Shown: positions 20,860 to 33,756, numbered from the stretch's first letter. The stretch is 64,000 bases of DNA from Phaseolus vulgaris (GCF_000499845.2 NC_023754.2:18974111-19038110), one strand, 5' to 3'. The notes: generated by a model not told the origin, from the sequence alone. Program-made: numbers and translations.

Positions 20860-22110
20860 AATTTAGTTGCAATGTGACAAATATATCACTAATATATATG
20901 TCACTAATCTTGAATTTGATTACTACACTTTTATGATATTTTAGTAATTTACTTCTTCTTTTCCTTCAATTTTAATTGTAACCTAAACTTTATTTTGTTA
21001 TAAAATTTGAAAATATTTTATATGATAAGTACATGTTCAAATCTTATATATTTTTTGTAATTCATGTTATACAAAAACATGTTTTTCTTTTAATTAATAT
21101 TATATATATATATATATCATTAATTAATTTTATGGTATTTTGTGACTAAGGATTACAATTCAAAGATTTTTGAATTAGAAAAAAATACTATCAAAATTAC
21201 ATGTTATGTCTTCTTACATTCTTTATAACTTTTGTTATGCATAATAATTTTTTCTTTTAAATATAATCTTTATTTATATAATATGACATGTTATAGTTTT
21301 TACTTCCAAAAATTTAAAAGATCTAACAACAATGAAACAATGTAGTAGAACCAAATAACACACATCAGTAATATTAAACCTGATTAGTATATTTTTATTG
21401 CAAATTTGAATTTATGGTATTTTACTAATTTACTTTCACTTCTCTTTCAATTTTCCTAACTATTATAATGTAAAATTTATTTTGTAATAAAATTTGAAAA
21501 CATTTCAATTACATATCTTCAATTTCTTATATTCTTTGAAATTCATGTTATATAAAAAAATATATTTTAATTTTAATAAGTATATATTATATATCATTAA
21601 TTAATTTTATAATATGTAAAATGTAAACTTAAAAAATATTTTAACTTTAATATATTTTTCATTTATTTAATATGATAGTTTATAATTTTACACTGTAAAG
21701 ATTTAAAAAATGAAATGACAAAGAAGAAATAATACACATGTCATTAACATTCAACATAATTAATATACTTTTACAAAACAATAATATTTAAGTTATAATA
21801 CTTTAGTAAAGTAATTTTACTTCTTTCTTCTTTAAGATGTAATTTATAAATTACAAAATATATTATTTTTTTTATTTTAAATTATTAAAAATATAGAAAT
21901 GCAACATACAAAAATTTGAAAAAATTAATGTCAATTGAACTGGTTAATATATTTTATCACATATATCAGTATTTTACTTATACTTTTCTTTTAATTTTCT
22001 TAAGTATTGTAGTTTAAAGATTGTTGACTTAAAAGGTTTCAAGAATTAACAGTAATTAACAATAATGAAGTAGATCAAATAACACACACTTTTATAGTTT
22101 TTATTTATAA
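20860..22110. repeat. AT-rich long tandem repeat, ~3 units of ~350-450 bp
   Basis: A long unit recurs in the same order: an ACACATGTCATTAA-like start, TTTATGATATTTTAGTAATTTACTT, TTTTCCTTCAATTTT, AAATTTATTTTGTTATAAAATTTGAAAA, TTCATGTTATA, and a TATATATCATTAATTAATTTTATG tail. Units start near 20880, 21350 and 21735, with a partial one near 22060 (AGTAGATCAAATAACACACA). Copies are clearly diverged. There is no coding potential; this is an old local satellite-like expansion. Confidence 0.65.
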
Positions 22111-22254
22111 TAAATTTGTAATAATGTTTATAAATTTATCTCATATATTAATCTAATAAAATTATAATAATAATTTAATATTTATAACAAAGGAAACACA
22201 ATAAAATTTTAATTATATTTAAAAAATTTGACACACAACTGGTAGTATATATAT

Positions 22255-22863
22255 ATATACCTATATATAAAGGAGATTCTCTTCTTAACTGCTCTTAATT
22301 TTTTTTTCCTATTTTATCCTTATATTAATATTTAATTTTATTATTGTATTATGGTCATTGTCATTTCTTATTCCCCTCTTAACTGTTCTTAATTTTTTTT
22401 CCCATTTTATCCTTACTTAATAATTTATTGTATTAATTTATTTTGGTTATTTGGATATTTATAATTTCAAAAATTAATAAAATAATTTTTTAATTTATTT
22501 TATTTGTTATTATTTAACTGGAGAGTGGAGAGAATGAAGAGAGTGGAGAGATTGATTAGTTATTTTTCTGTCTTAAAGATCTTCTTCTCTATTAAATAAT
22601 GTAATATTTTGTGGACCACTTTTGTGACGTTACTTTTCTGATTTAAACTGATATTTTTTTTATTGAAATTGATTTAAGAAAGAGATTTTATGATTTTTCA
22701 CTACACATAACCTACATATTCTATTTTCAAGTTTCTCTCTCCTATATAGGTACCTACTTCCCACTTTCTCTCTCCACTACTCTTTAACTTCTCATTTTAA
22801 TGTTATTAAGAAAAATTGTTTTTGAAAAATAAAAAATGCGGATACACATTGTGTTCCCACTAG
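22255..22863 (+). mobile_element. Possible non-autonomous Helitron (3' end seen)
   Basis: GCGGATACACATTGTGTTCC can fold into a short hairpin and is followed almost at once by CACTAG and then T at 22864. This resembles a Helitron 3' end (hairpin, CTRR, insertion before T). A duplicated segment TCTTAACTG(C/T)TCTTAATTTTTTTTCC...TTTTATCCTTA occurs twice near 22285 and 22377. The 5' end (expected ATC...) is not certain; 22270 is a guess. No Rep/helicase ORF is present. Confidence 0.35.
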
Positions 22864-23679
22864 TATATATAATACATTTAATATTTTTTAAAGAGCATAT
22901 TAAAAAAATGTTTAGTTAAATTAACCAACTTTTTTATACTTTTAGTAGAAGAGAGGAGAGTCAGAATATAATTATAATGACTTCTTTCTAATATATATTA
23001 TTTTTTATTTTAACATAAAGAAAACAGTATATATGTCAGTCATTTGAGTTTTTGTTTTAAATTGGAGTTTGATCTTACATTTGGGATTATGCCTCTTAAT
23101 TAAAAATAATATTAACTTTAAAAAAATTGTATTTTTAATATACGATATATTTTATTTTAAATATTCATTAATTTTGTTTCTTTGAGATTAGTATGTAATA
23201 AATTTTAAAAAATTGATTTAATATTTTTATCAGTTTTACCCAAGACATATTTATTATGTTAAAATACGTGTATTGCATGATTTGGACTATTAAATAATAT
23301 TAGGTAGTAAATCTCTTGTAATAAAAAGTTTATAAAGATTATTATAATATAAATAAGTTAAGAAAGTAAACAAATTCTAAACATATTTTAAAAGTAGTTT
23401 AAATAAATAAATAATATAAAAATACGAGAGAAATGCAAATATTTTTTTTAGAAATAAATTAAAATGTTTTAATGTATTAAATACTCAATGATAATGAGAT
23501 AGATGAAACATATTCGTGGCAAAAATATTTATATTTAGTAAAGAAAAGAAAAAGTCAAAATTGCGGATAGAAAAATTTAGAATATTAAAATTATAATTAA
23601 AAAAAAAACTATTTTTCCCTGTTCCTCCCCCAAATCTCAATTCCATGAGCGCAAATTCCCCAACTTTGAAATCGGAAAA
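22864..23679. other. AT-rich region 5' of the TRF-like gene
   Basis: No gene or repeat terminus recognised. The last ~100 bp are the likely 5' leader and promoter of the downstream gene. A short upstream open frame begins at 23645 and overlaps the main start codon in another frame. Confidence 0.35.
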
Positions 23680-26652
23680 ATGGACAGCGACATTTCCCGG
23701 TGGGTGATGGAGTTCCTCCTCCGCAGTTCCGTCCCCGATTCCCTAATCCAAAAAACTCTAATCGTCCTTCCTCTCTCCGGCGCTGACTCCCGCCTCAAGA
23801 AGACCCTTCTCCTCCGCATTCTTCGCACCCTCCTCCTCAAGGCCTCCCTCTCGGAAACCGCGCTCCAAATCCTCGAACTCCTCGAAGACCTGGACGGTGC
23901 CTCTGCCTCCGCCGTGCGCCGCCGCGCGTACCTCGCCGTCGCCGTCGAGTGCACTGTCAAGTACCTCGCCGCCGCCCCCGATGACGCCGACGGGGAGTTC
24001 TCTGGCGCCGTGAATCGAATCTGGCGTGGCCGTGTGGCGGCGCTGGAGGCGCGCCGGAGCGGGCTGGTGTCTGGAGAGCTGGCCCGGTGGCGGGACGACT
24101 TGGAGGCGGCGCTTGGGGATTCTAGGGCTTGCGAGAGGCTGGCGGATTTGAATAGCAGGAGGGAGGCGATGAACGAGGTGAGGGCGTATTTGAAAGAAGC
24201 GTGGGAATCGATGGGTCCTTCGTTCTTGGAATCGGTTGCGGCGATGTCGAAGGGTTTAACCAAAGAGAAAGATGATTTTGTTGTTAGTGGTAACAAGAGA
24301 GACAATGATCATGAGAATGACAATGATGCATGCATGGAGGATGTGGCAATGCATGATGAGAATCAGGGCAAGCAACAATTGGAAGAGAAAATTGATGCGA
24401 ATCAGGAAGTGGGTGGGCGTGACTTGCTACTTGAGAGTGATAAAGGTACCTTTTTTTAACGACTGAGTGCTGCTGATTCATGAATTTCGATTTTTTGCTT
24501 TGAAGTTTGATCTGTTTGTTACTTGCAAAACAAATAATGTTTGTTTTTGGGTGTTACACTGAGTAGTGCGTGTTTAAAGCTGTGATAGCTAATGGAAGTG
24601 GTGGAAGCTTAATTTGAGTTTCCACTACGTGTTTTATCCAGGTTTCTATGTGTTCTCCTGCAACGTTTTTGAAATAGATGTGCTTTTTTTTTTAATTACT
24701 CTGAGTTTAACTATATGAATATTTTATCTAGTACCTTAGAATTATACTTTAATCAATGTATGTGTGCGCCTGCATGCAATAGTGTTTGTCTGTGGAAAGA
24801 AGTGTGAGTTTGGATACTCAATGATTCCCTACATCATGGATGTGATTTGGGAATGGGTCGTGGATGTGATTTTTCAATCTTAGTTCTAGCTTTTGTGTTT
24901 TTTCACGTCTTGAATGTGAATTTTTGGGTGTGGAACATTTTCCTAAACATGTTATTAGTTGCTTCATGTATACAACACGAGAGAAAAGATGTGGGAAATC
25001 AATTTGTAATTTTATTGTTTGTCTCATTAAGTATCAACTGCGATTTGAATGGGTGCAAAATGTTTTTTAATACTGCTGCGTATGTGCTGTTACCTTTACC
25101 AGTTTGTTATCGTCAAGTGGAACCAAGTAGTATTTTTTCCCCTCACTTTGGAGTCCCCACTCACTACAAAATTCTGTCAAATTAAAATTGGCTTAAACTT
25201 TGGAAAGATGTTTCACATTTGTTAAAATTGGTCATTCATTATTTGGAATTAACTTTAACGATGAAGTCACAGTACTGTTCAATAATTGCTATTCTTACTA
25301 CTGTTTCACTGTTATTTACATTTTTTATTGTACATTTGTGTTCCCAATAGTAATTCAGAAGCAGAATCTTCGGGTTAAACACAAGCACTCTGCACTTCGT
25401 GCATGTCATAGGGGAGTTAAAATATCTGGTTCAGAGGAAGTGGAGTCTGCAAAATCATGGAGCAAACATGATTCTGTTCCTTCTGAAATCAGAAAAGTTA
25501 GGGAATCCCTTAAATCAAGTACTTGTGAGTTAAGAGCATTGGTCAATGATCCTCTTCCTGATGCATTACGTCTATCTGAAGTTGTAAGATCAAAATTGGC
25601 AACAAGTGATACAAATATTGAGCCACCTACTGAAAACCAGAGTTCACATATAGATGTACCAGATCCAGATGTTTGCCAGAGTATTGTACCTTTTCAGCCT
25701 AATGATGCCCATCTTCGGGAGAAGTCTTCTGTTCATTGTAGTAATATACATCAGCCCAACCTAATAGAACGGAACAGAAGTGCCCGTACCATTGAGGTAA
25801 TCATGTTTGTTATTGTCTGTTTTAATTTAGGGGCAGATTCCTTTAAGATTGTACTGTTAGCCAGTGTCTAAGTTTTGATCTAAAGGATGCCATCTTGGTC
25901 AAGATAACTTCTTTCATGGAAAAATGCTTGCTATCTATCGGAGTAAGCCTCCTACAAGGATTACCATCTCCCCGTGGTTTCTTTATTGTGTTTAGAAAAG
26001 TTCTAAACAATTGCAATACAATGCAACTGGTGTAGCAGCGATTGTGATTGTTATCTAGAAACCACATTTGAAAACCTTGCTACCACTTGATCCAGTGGCC
26101 TGTGGATCCCCAAAAATGATGTTGATACTTTGTATTTGTGTGCCATTTTAGTTTTGATTTTTGCATTGGTATATAAGTTATGTCCTTTTATTTTCTAGTG
26201 GGATGATTCAATAGACAACTCACCACTAGCAAGACAGTCTAGGAGGAGGAAAAGGAGATGGAGTTCGTTGGAAGAGGAGACGCTAAGGGCTGGTGTAAAA
26301 ATGTACGTTCTTGTTCTAAACTTGTCAAACCATAATTTTCCTGGTTATCTGTCACAGCTATTAGTTATAATTGCAATGGAAAGCTAATAAATTTTGTAAT
26401 AGTTTTGTGCCTTGAGATTTCATTTTCTCATTCACCATATTTCTTTTTACACAGGTTTGGAGAAGGAAACTGGGCAACAATCAGAAGTTTTTACAGTAAC
26501 ATATTTGACAATAGAAGTGGAGTAAGCAATCTCTGTCCCCAAAATGCTTTCCTGTGTTTCTTTCTGGACTTGTACCTGTAATAAAACTGATTTTTCAAAA
26601 ACAATAATTTGAGGTTGATCTGAAGGACAAGTGGAGAAACATGATACGATGA
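23680..26652 (+). CDS. TRF-like single-MYB (telobox) protein, five exons
   Basis: I assemble five exons: 23680-24445, 25351-25796, 26199-26302, 26455-26521 and 26614-26652. All introns are GT-AG and all phases agree, giving 473 residues. Exon 1 is strikingly GC-rich and encodes an N-terminal region of mostly helical, Leu/Arg-rich sequence (MDSDISRWVMEFLLRSSVPD at the start). Residues 260-404 are polar and probably disordered. The C-terminal MYB repeat starts at about residue 422 (KRRWSSLEEETLRAGVKMFG), has Trp at 425, 445 and 468, and ends with the telobox VDLKDKWRNM (462-471). The protein stops two residues later, so it lacks the Myb extension that Arabidopsis TRFL family 1 proteins need for telomeric DNA binding; it resembles family 2. 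Nuclear location and DNA binding are expected from the family; the target is not known. Exon borders are inferred from sequence only. Confidence 0.82.
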
Positions 26653-26884
26653 CCCCAATGTGCTACTTGAACATTCATGTGTATATCTTGTGGAGGTATT
26701 TTTTTCCCTGCATTTTTTCTTTAAAATTTTGCTTCTATTAAGTAAGGTTGATATACGAACTAACATGTGCAGTTTCTTTTATTGCTTGATTCCTTCTGAT
26801 TAGATTTATGACTGTATTCATCAATACTGAATTAGGTCAATGCAATATTCAATGGGCTTGGTTTGAATTATGGAAGAGATTTGG
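26653..26884. other. 3' region of the TRF-like gene
   Basis: Immediately downstream of the stop codon. Probably 3' untranslated sequence; no further MYB-type exon is visible. Confidence 0.35.
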
Positions 26885-26888
26885 TTCC

Positions 26889-27523
26889 TGTGAAGCAAAA
26901 ACCGAAACACTAGACATGACACTGACATGACAACACCTATAATCTCCTAAATGTGGGAAATGGACACACACACTCATATATATTGAATATCATTGTGAAT
27001 TATTTAAATTGACAATCCAGATTCATATCTTCAAAATCATATATAAAAAAGTTAGTCAAATATAACAATTTGAATACATTATTTCTTAATACAAAATGGA
27101 TTTAATCCATCCATTTAAAGTCCAAAAAATTAAAAGATGTAATTCATTTAAGACATTCCATTTCCACCCCTTTGTTGATCATCATCATTGAAAAAGACAT
27201 CCTCTAACTCAGATTCATCTAAAGACAAATTTAAATGGAGAAGTGGAAATTCAAAAGTCGCAGTAAAGATAAAATGTAAATGTGAAATAGACAGTTTGTT
27301 TGTTTAAAGGGGCAACAAAATCTTGGACTCTAGATTTTTTAGTTTCCAACTTCTAAATTTTTGTTCCCTTCATTAGCACTAAGTTGGAGTTGTGTCAAGG
27401 GAGTGTCAGAGACACAAAAAATCATTTTTTAAATTCAACAATTTACCAAAGTGTGTGATACTTGTCATATGATGCCGGACACGGGGACATGCCACTGAAG
27501 AATCCGTGTCCATGCTTCATAGT
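26889..27523. mobile_element. hAT-like MITE with (T/G)GAAGCA...GGACACGG ends (copy 1)
   Basis: The left end is GTGAAGCAAAAACCGAAACAC and continues ACATGACACTGACATGACAACACCTATAATCTCCTAAATGTGGG. The right end, reverse complemented, reads CTATGAAGCATGGACACGG and continues with CCCCGTGTCCGG. Both termini carry the GAAGCA...GACACGGACAC pattern. The core is AT-rich without a transposase. A partial relative is at 52455-52590. Confidence 0.55.
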
Positions 27524-30500
27524 TTGGTGCCTCAAATGGGCAAATGCCGTAAGCTTATCTTGAGGTATGGTAAGGTTCTTGGTTTGATTTCTTGTTTTAA
27601 GTGAAGGTTGTTCAAGGGTGGTTAGGTTAGGCCTTATGGTTTGGCTTAGATGTAGGTGTTCTTGTTTGATCAAGGATGGTATAGGGTGTTGAGGGTGTGA
27701 TAGTCAAAGAAGAAGACAAGAATAGAACAAGAAGGCGTGTAAAAGCACAAAGAAAGAAGGAACAAAATGGTAAGATGTTTACCAAAAATTGGCTAGTTTT
27801 TGAAACTAGCATGGATGGTTGAACTTTGAATCAACCTTACACCACTCCCATGGAGTTAAGCAAGAAAGAGGATTGTCACTTGAAAACTCCACTCAAGATA
27901 AGATCTTTCTAAAGAAAGAAGACTCACTATTTTTCACAAAATCTCTCCAGATTTCACATTTATAAAGTTATGTACAAATATGACCTATGCTCTACTTATA
28001 TACGAGGGTTGTGTGGAAGGAATGGTCAAGCACTCTCCTTCCCACAGTTATGTCCAAATAAACCTGAATATTAAACTACTAAAGGATTAGCCAAGATACC
28101 ATAGGTTATCTTTGTATCCAAACAGATATCTATTACATGAAAATCTATTTTCTATTATCTTGAAAAACGTGAAGAGTTCCTCTCCTCATTCCCCTTCTAG
28201 TCAACCTTCTTCCAAGATCTTCTTAAAGTTAATTTATCCTATCCAGAGTCACATCAAGTATTGCAATGGTCCTGTTTTTTTTCCCTATTGGATTCTTTCC
28301 TTTGTACTTTTCTATGAAGGATAGTATTTGTTTGATGCATCCCTTCTTTGTCCCCAAAAGTGAAGGATTCAAGGTGATTAACAGTGTTCTGTAAATTGGG
28401 TCTTGAGGTTTATGGTGGATTCAGTAAGTGTCCAGAACTGTGGCTTCTTGGGGTTGGTGAGTTTGTGAGAGATAGCTGTGAGTTGGTGAGACGTGAGATG
28501 TGAAAACAGAGAGGGGACAAGGGATGAAGCCAATGCTTGGTGTGCTGAGATTAAGAGTAGTAGCAGCAGAGGAATGAGTTATCAGATGATGCAGAGTTGC
28601 CAGCATAGACAACACACCAGTGATGGAGAGATTGCTTTTCTGTTTCACTGCAACACACTAAACAAATTGGGAATTGGTTTAGTTTTTTGAAAACATTCGA
28701 GGCAAATTTCTAAATATCCCCCTCATTAAAAGTTTACCATCCATCTTCTCAAGCATGGTGCTGCCATCATGCCATACTTCCATGACAACACTGACGGTAA
28801 GCAGCAATGCTATGAAACTCTGATATTGTTTTGCTCAAATTCAAACATACCAGCCTCCATGTTGCTGGCAAAATATAAATTGGATCATTAAAGCTTGCTA
28901 AATTTGATGGAAATTATAATATTGGGAGTTGGTAAAATGCATTCTAAATTGATATCTTGTTGTTTTATGATTCTTGATTATTGAGTGTATTTTCTTTTGC
29001 TCTTTGCTTCTCTTCTTCCTGGTTCATACTTCAAATCTTTTAGTTGGAGGATCAAGTTGGTCTATGCGGTAAACAACATTACAGTATTATTGTTATCTGC
29101 GAGACTTTGTAATACTTTCAGGTAATGATAATTTTGATTGCAGCTTCTCTCTGCATGATCAAATTTTGTTAAAGCACCATCAAATAGTACAGTTAGTGAG
29201 GACCAACTGGTATCCAAAGCCCAAGCACGGCTCTTCCAAACGCATCATTCATCCGTGTCTGGTTTCAACGGCTCAGCTGAAGGTTAGATTTGAAATTGCA
29301 GTTTTTGATGATGATAACGTAAATATATTTTTTAATGTAGATTCTAATGTATCAGTGGAGTAAGGTTTCTTGTCATGGTGTACAACTTATAATGAACTCC
29401 TGCATCTTAAAATCTCAACAAAATTTTAATTTCATGTTTCTAATTTTGAATAAAGAAATGAAAGAATAGAAATTTCAATATTGTGGTTCCATATTTTTTT
29501 TATCTCAGTGAAAAATCAACTGTGGTCGAGATGCAATTAATTTTTTTTACATGTCAAAAAAATTGTTTTTATTAACAAATATTAAACTCTGCACTCAAAA
29601 TACCCTGGGTGGCACGGGTTCAAAGACTAGTATAGAACAAATTGTAGTGCATGCAATTATATTGAGCTTTGTATTAGTTTTACCTGCATTCATTTTGGCA
29701 GCTACTATGAGTAGAGTTTTCCCATAAAACTTGGCAATGTTGTTCAAAACTTGATGAACAAATTGCATCATCATTTTGACTAATGGTAGAGAAGAAATGT
29801 TGTAGCTTATTAACTTGCGGTCTACATTTCAGGTTTCAATTCTGGTATGGTTGGGTACTAAAGGAAATAAAGTCAATTTGGAGGTCTGAATTGTACTAGT
29901 TATGGTGTTTCAAGTTTTAATCTATATATGCAATTATAATTCCTTGAAAAGGCCACGACCATCATATCGATAGCCATCTAAATTTCTAATCTAACGCATA
30001 TGTTTTGATTTTGTCTATTAGAACTTTAATTTCTCTTGTTTTTTCTTATTTCCTTTCCTATTTCTGTTTTTCCAACTTTCTCAGGTGATTAGACCACAAA
30101 ACTAGCTAGGTTTTCAGCACCTTAATTTTTGTAAATGAGGGATTGAATGACGAATTTATACAATTAGACTGGTCGATGCATTTGTATTAAAATCAATAAC
30201 TAATAAAGAAAAGATTTATACATATTTATATTTATAACTTTATAATTTACAATATTCGAGAGCCATGATTCCGTTGTATTTATTGTATTAAATCTTTTTC
30301 TTGATTTATTTATAATAAAAGGAAAAGAAAATTTGAACACCATTCATGAAAAAATCGAAATGTCAAAGTTAATTACATAAACTTATTATTTGTTATTGAA
30401 AATATCGGTTTAAATCGGATGGAACAAATTCAACAAGATACCATCTAAATGTTTATTTTTTCTTAAAGACAATTTAAAATGTGTTATTTTTTTATATAGG

Positions 30501-31140
30501 CATTAATATTAATTAATGACATTTTATTTGAAGTTTTATATGGATTTTAATGTTAAAATCTAATAAATTGATGTTATTTTAATTTTTATTATAAATTTGT
30601 GATATTATACTTTTAACATTTTTATGTTATTTAATAGTTATAATATTTTTATTATTACCGAAAGATTCATTGCAATAGAGTGCAGCTTCCCTTAGAATGT
30701 GTGTCCAAAAAGAAACTAGTTTCTCCTAATGATGGTTATGGTCTTGGTTGATCCAACGCGGTGAATCAAACTTATTGCTGTTGCTTCCTTCGATCAATAA
30801 ATTTGATTCTTGCACCCAATAAATTTAAAATTTCAGAACTGCATTTCATTCTGGAATTGGAAATCCACAATTGAAAAATATATTCTGAAAAATAAAATCT
30901 GGAATATAATTTTTGCTTTCTGAAAATAAAATTTTAAAATATTGAAAAATCAAAATCATGTTTTGGAATACAAATATATTACGGAAAAAGATATTCTGGA
31001 AAAAAAATCTAAAAAAACATTCTAAAATGTTATTTAAGAGAACTGCTTGGAAAAGTTTAATCCAAAAAAAATTAGAAATATATTTTGAAATACTAAATCT
31101 GTAACACATTTTAGAACTGCACTCTTTACTCTTATTTTAG
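27524..31140. other. Intergenic DNA, unassigned
   Basis: Several short frames (for example 28421-28690 and 29166-29363) show no domain, and their frames overlap on opposite strands as chance frames do. 27600-28100 has a less AT-rich texture that could belong to an old transposon, but no ends were found. 30830-31130 is a string of TTCTGGAA/ATTCTGAAAA words like the core of the MITE at 18227-18592. Confidence 0.35.
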
Positions 31141-31273
31141 AATTAGAGAGGCATTACAAATTCACATTTATTGGTTGCGGGAAGCAAAAAAGCCCAAACT
31201 TGATATGCATAGTAGTGAATAATTGCAGGGTGCGGGAAGCAAATGCCCAAACATGATATGCACAGTAGTGAAT

Positions 31274-31640
31274 GACTATTTCTTCCTGCACCTCCATATG
31301 TTCTTCTCTCACATCCATAAATTTTCGTATTTCTAAAAATATCTCTCTGTAATATTCTGGATGATATAATCTAGAAGTCTTTTTTCAAATTCATAATTAG
31401 TTTCGGATTACATAATCTGAAAGCTTTTTTTCAGATGCATGATTAGTTTCCAGATTACATAATTTGGAAGTATTTTTTAACTTTCGGATTATGTAATCTG
31501 GAAGTCTTTTATCAAATGTGTGTCTGGATTATATAATCCAGAAGCTACTATGCAAGTGGCACAAGAAGGATAAAAATATATTTTTCATGTTTTGTATGGA
31601 GGTGACAAAAGAACATATGGAGGTGCAGGAAGAAACAATC
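31274..31640. mobile_element. MITE, TTTCTTCCTGCACC family (copy 2)
   Basis: GACTATTTCTTCCTGCACCT at the left, extending to CCATATGTTCTT, is matched by the complement of AAGAACATATGGAGG...GCAGGAAGAAACAATC at the right. TAGTGAAT stands outside both ends (31266-31273 and 31641-31648) as a target duplication. The core contains four to five tandem units around 31355-31535 built on (C/T)GGATTA(C/T)ATAATC(T/C)GGAAG, one of them a perfect 20 bp palindrome. No ORF. Confidence 0.75.
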
Positions 31641-31649
31641 TAGTGAATA

Positions 31650-32455
31650 ATTGCAGGGTCCGGAAAGCATAAGCCCAAACTTGAAGTACATTTTTTGTTT
31701 TATTTTTCTTCCAATAATATTAGTACGAATAATTTTTATGTCATGAATGACATAACTAAAGAATATATAAATATATTCCACTCTTAACAAATCAAGTAAC
31801 AAATAAAAGTGTACTAGAGTGTGTCTCCCCTTCTTCTAGTGAACACTTGCAGTAGGGTTATATAGTAGGATAAGTAAGAGTAAACGAGGAAGATAGATTA
31901 TTACCTCAGAACCCAAAAAATCAGCTTAAACTGAAATAATACAGAACTAATTAAACAATCTCAAACTGATTAGAAAATTTCATCAGCCAAAATCAAATGC
32001 AAGTGTGGATACAAAGAGTAGCTGAATTCATATAAATCCTAATTCTAAATCCTAAAACTTTAATGTTACAACTTCACTCGCTTATCACTTTTATACAAAA
32101 TTTGTGTCTACTATTTTAGAGAGTCATTTCTCCAACCTTAGAAACATTCCAAAGAAAGTATAAATCATTTTTATAAATAACAAAACAATATTATTTATCT
32201 TACATAACTATCCAAGATCGAAATTTAACTAATTACACAAACAAACTTTTACTATTGAAATTTTTATTTTTGAGCATGACACTTTTCCTACTATATGATC
32301 GAGAAGAGACCACCCAAACACTTCATAAGAATAATTGCTTTCCAACAATAAGATGATAACAAAATTCATAATGCAGTTTGACCAATTGTTAAAGAATGTT
32401 GGAAAAATTAGAAGTAATTTCTTTGGTGTAAATACAAAATGATACTTACAATAGC
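31650..32455. other. Intergenic DNA, unassigned
   Basis: No gene seen. Short minus-strand frames at 31548-31802 and 32229-32483 have no recognisable domain. Confidence 0.35.
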
Positions 32456-32459
32456 AATA

Positions 32460-33021
32460 AGCAGATAAAAGAAAATATAGCAAAATTGAATAATGATATC
32501 AAGAATTTTTAACATGAAAAACCTTCTCAATTTGAGAAATAAAAACTCATGAGACCTAATCTAGAAAATTATTCATTATGAAAGTAGGATTACAATAGTT
32601 GTTTCTCTCACTCTTGTTGACAATAATACTCAATCTCACCCAATAATGATGAAATACAATGTCTCTTTAGCCTCTTTCTATGATTTCTAATCTCTCACAC
32701 TATGGTGGATATCTATTTTCTTATTTACTCTCTGCGTTGCTCTTCTCACTTGTTTGCATTTTCTCTTCCTCGTAAGTTTCCTTTATATAGAGAATAATGA
32801 AAGGAAAATTTCTTCATAAAAAGAAAGTGGATAATTAACGCTTATCACATTTTCAAGAGAGTTATATTTCCACGATTTTTAGAATAATCACCATTAAGTA
32901 CATTCAATAGATTAGTTATTAAGATTCATTGATATGGTCCTATTAAAATAAAAAGAGATTCCCAACAAAGAGACTTCTCATCTCCAACCCATCAACATAT
33001 CCAAATCAACCCATACTAACA
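32460..33021 (-). mobile_element. Probable solo LTR of a copia-type element
   Basis: On the minus strand the right border reads TGTTAGTATGGGTTGATTTGG, a typical LTR start, and the segment continues through a TATA-like TTTATATAAAGG (about 32785) and a GAGAGATTAGAAATCATAG stretch. The other border is not sharp; I place it near 32460, where ATATCAAGAATTTTTAACATG resembles the 3' end of such LTRs. No coding sequence adjoins it. The target duplication could not be verified. Confidence 0.4.
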
Positions 33022-33746
33022 CTTCAATTTAAACGGTACAAAATTCCACACTATTAAAAAGTAATAAATAATACTTAAATTCATAATATATATACCCATT
33101 ATTTGTTACAAACTTATATATAATATATGTTTTTTAATTTTACTTTAATGCCATGCTAAATATTAGGTGGCGGGATCAGAGTAGAGTTAACTACTTTGTT
33201 CTCAATTCTTACATATTCTCTAAATTCTTTCCAGATGTCATAAAAATTAGCAGAGAAACATTTTAAGCCATTCATTAAAATATTTGTTAATTCTTCTACA
33301 ACTATTAAATCGGCTCCGAATGAGGTAAATTTTTTAATAAAGAGTATGGTGGATAGCAGATGAAAAATGATACGAAGAAAAAAAAACTAGTGAGAAAATG
33401 ATAAATATGATGACAAAATAAAGAGAATAGAAAAGAAAAAAAAAAGACTAGAGAAAATAGGAAAAATATATGCTATAATTAGTACTTTGTATATAAAGAT
33501 GTTTATGATTATCTTTTAGAGTGTGATTTTGACACATTAACATTAACAAGAAATGTCTACAATGAAATTTGGCTGTTGCGGAACATGTAGTAACCCTAAT
33601 CCCTAGTTTTCAAATATAATCAACACACGCAACATCTTCACTTCTTTGAAACTTCTTGAGCTATTTTTTTTTTAATTTTCTCACAATAAATCATCGCACT
33701 GCAAAATTCTCGCAGCCTTTAGTCACTGCAAAATTCTCCAATCTCT

Positions 33747-33756
33747 CTATATATAG
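33747..33756 (+). promoter_or_regulatory. TATA box of nsLTP gene 1
   Basis: CTATATATAG lies about 65-70 bp upstream of the start codon, preceded by a CT-rich stretch. The identical element is found at the same distance in gene 2 (about 43582-43592). Confidence 0.65.

Noticed and set aside
23637..24305. 222-codon minus-strand ORF
   Set aside because: It is the antisense of the GC-rich first exon of the TRF-like gene; GC-rich exons often keep the opposite strand open.
25200..25871. Single continuous ORF as its own gene
   Set aside because: It includes intron sequence on both sides. Only 25351-25796 fits splice sites and phase as exon 2 of the TRF-like gene.
27443..28690. Cluster of short ORFs downstream of the TRF-like gene
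   Set aside because: Frames on both strands overlap, none shows a domain or splice-consistent extension, and part lies in a MITE end.
29166..29363. 65-codon ORF as a possible extra exon of the TRF-like gene
   Set aside because: No match to the family, and the TRF-like reading frame already ends at 26652; there is no splice evidence linking them.
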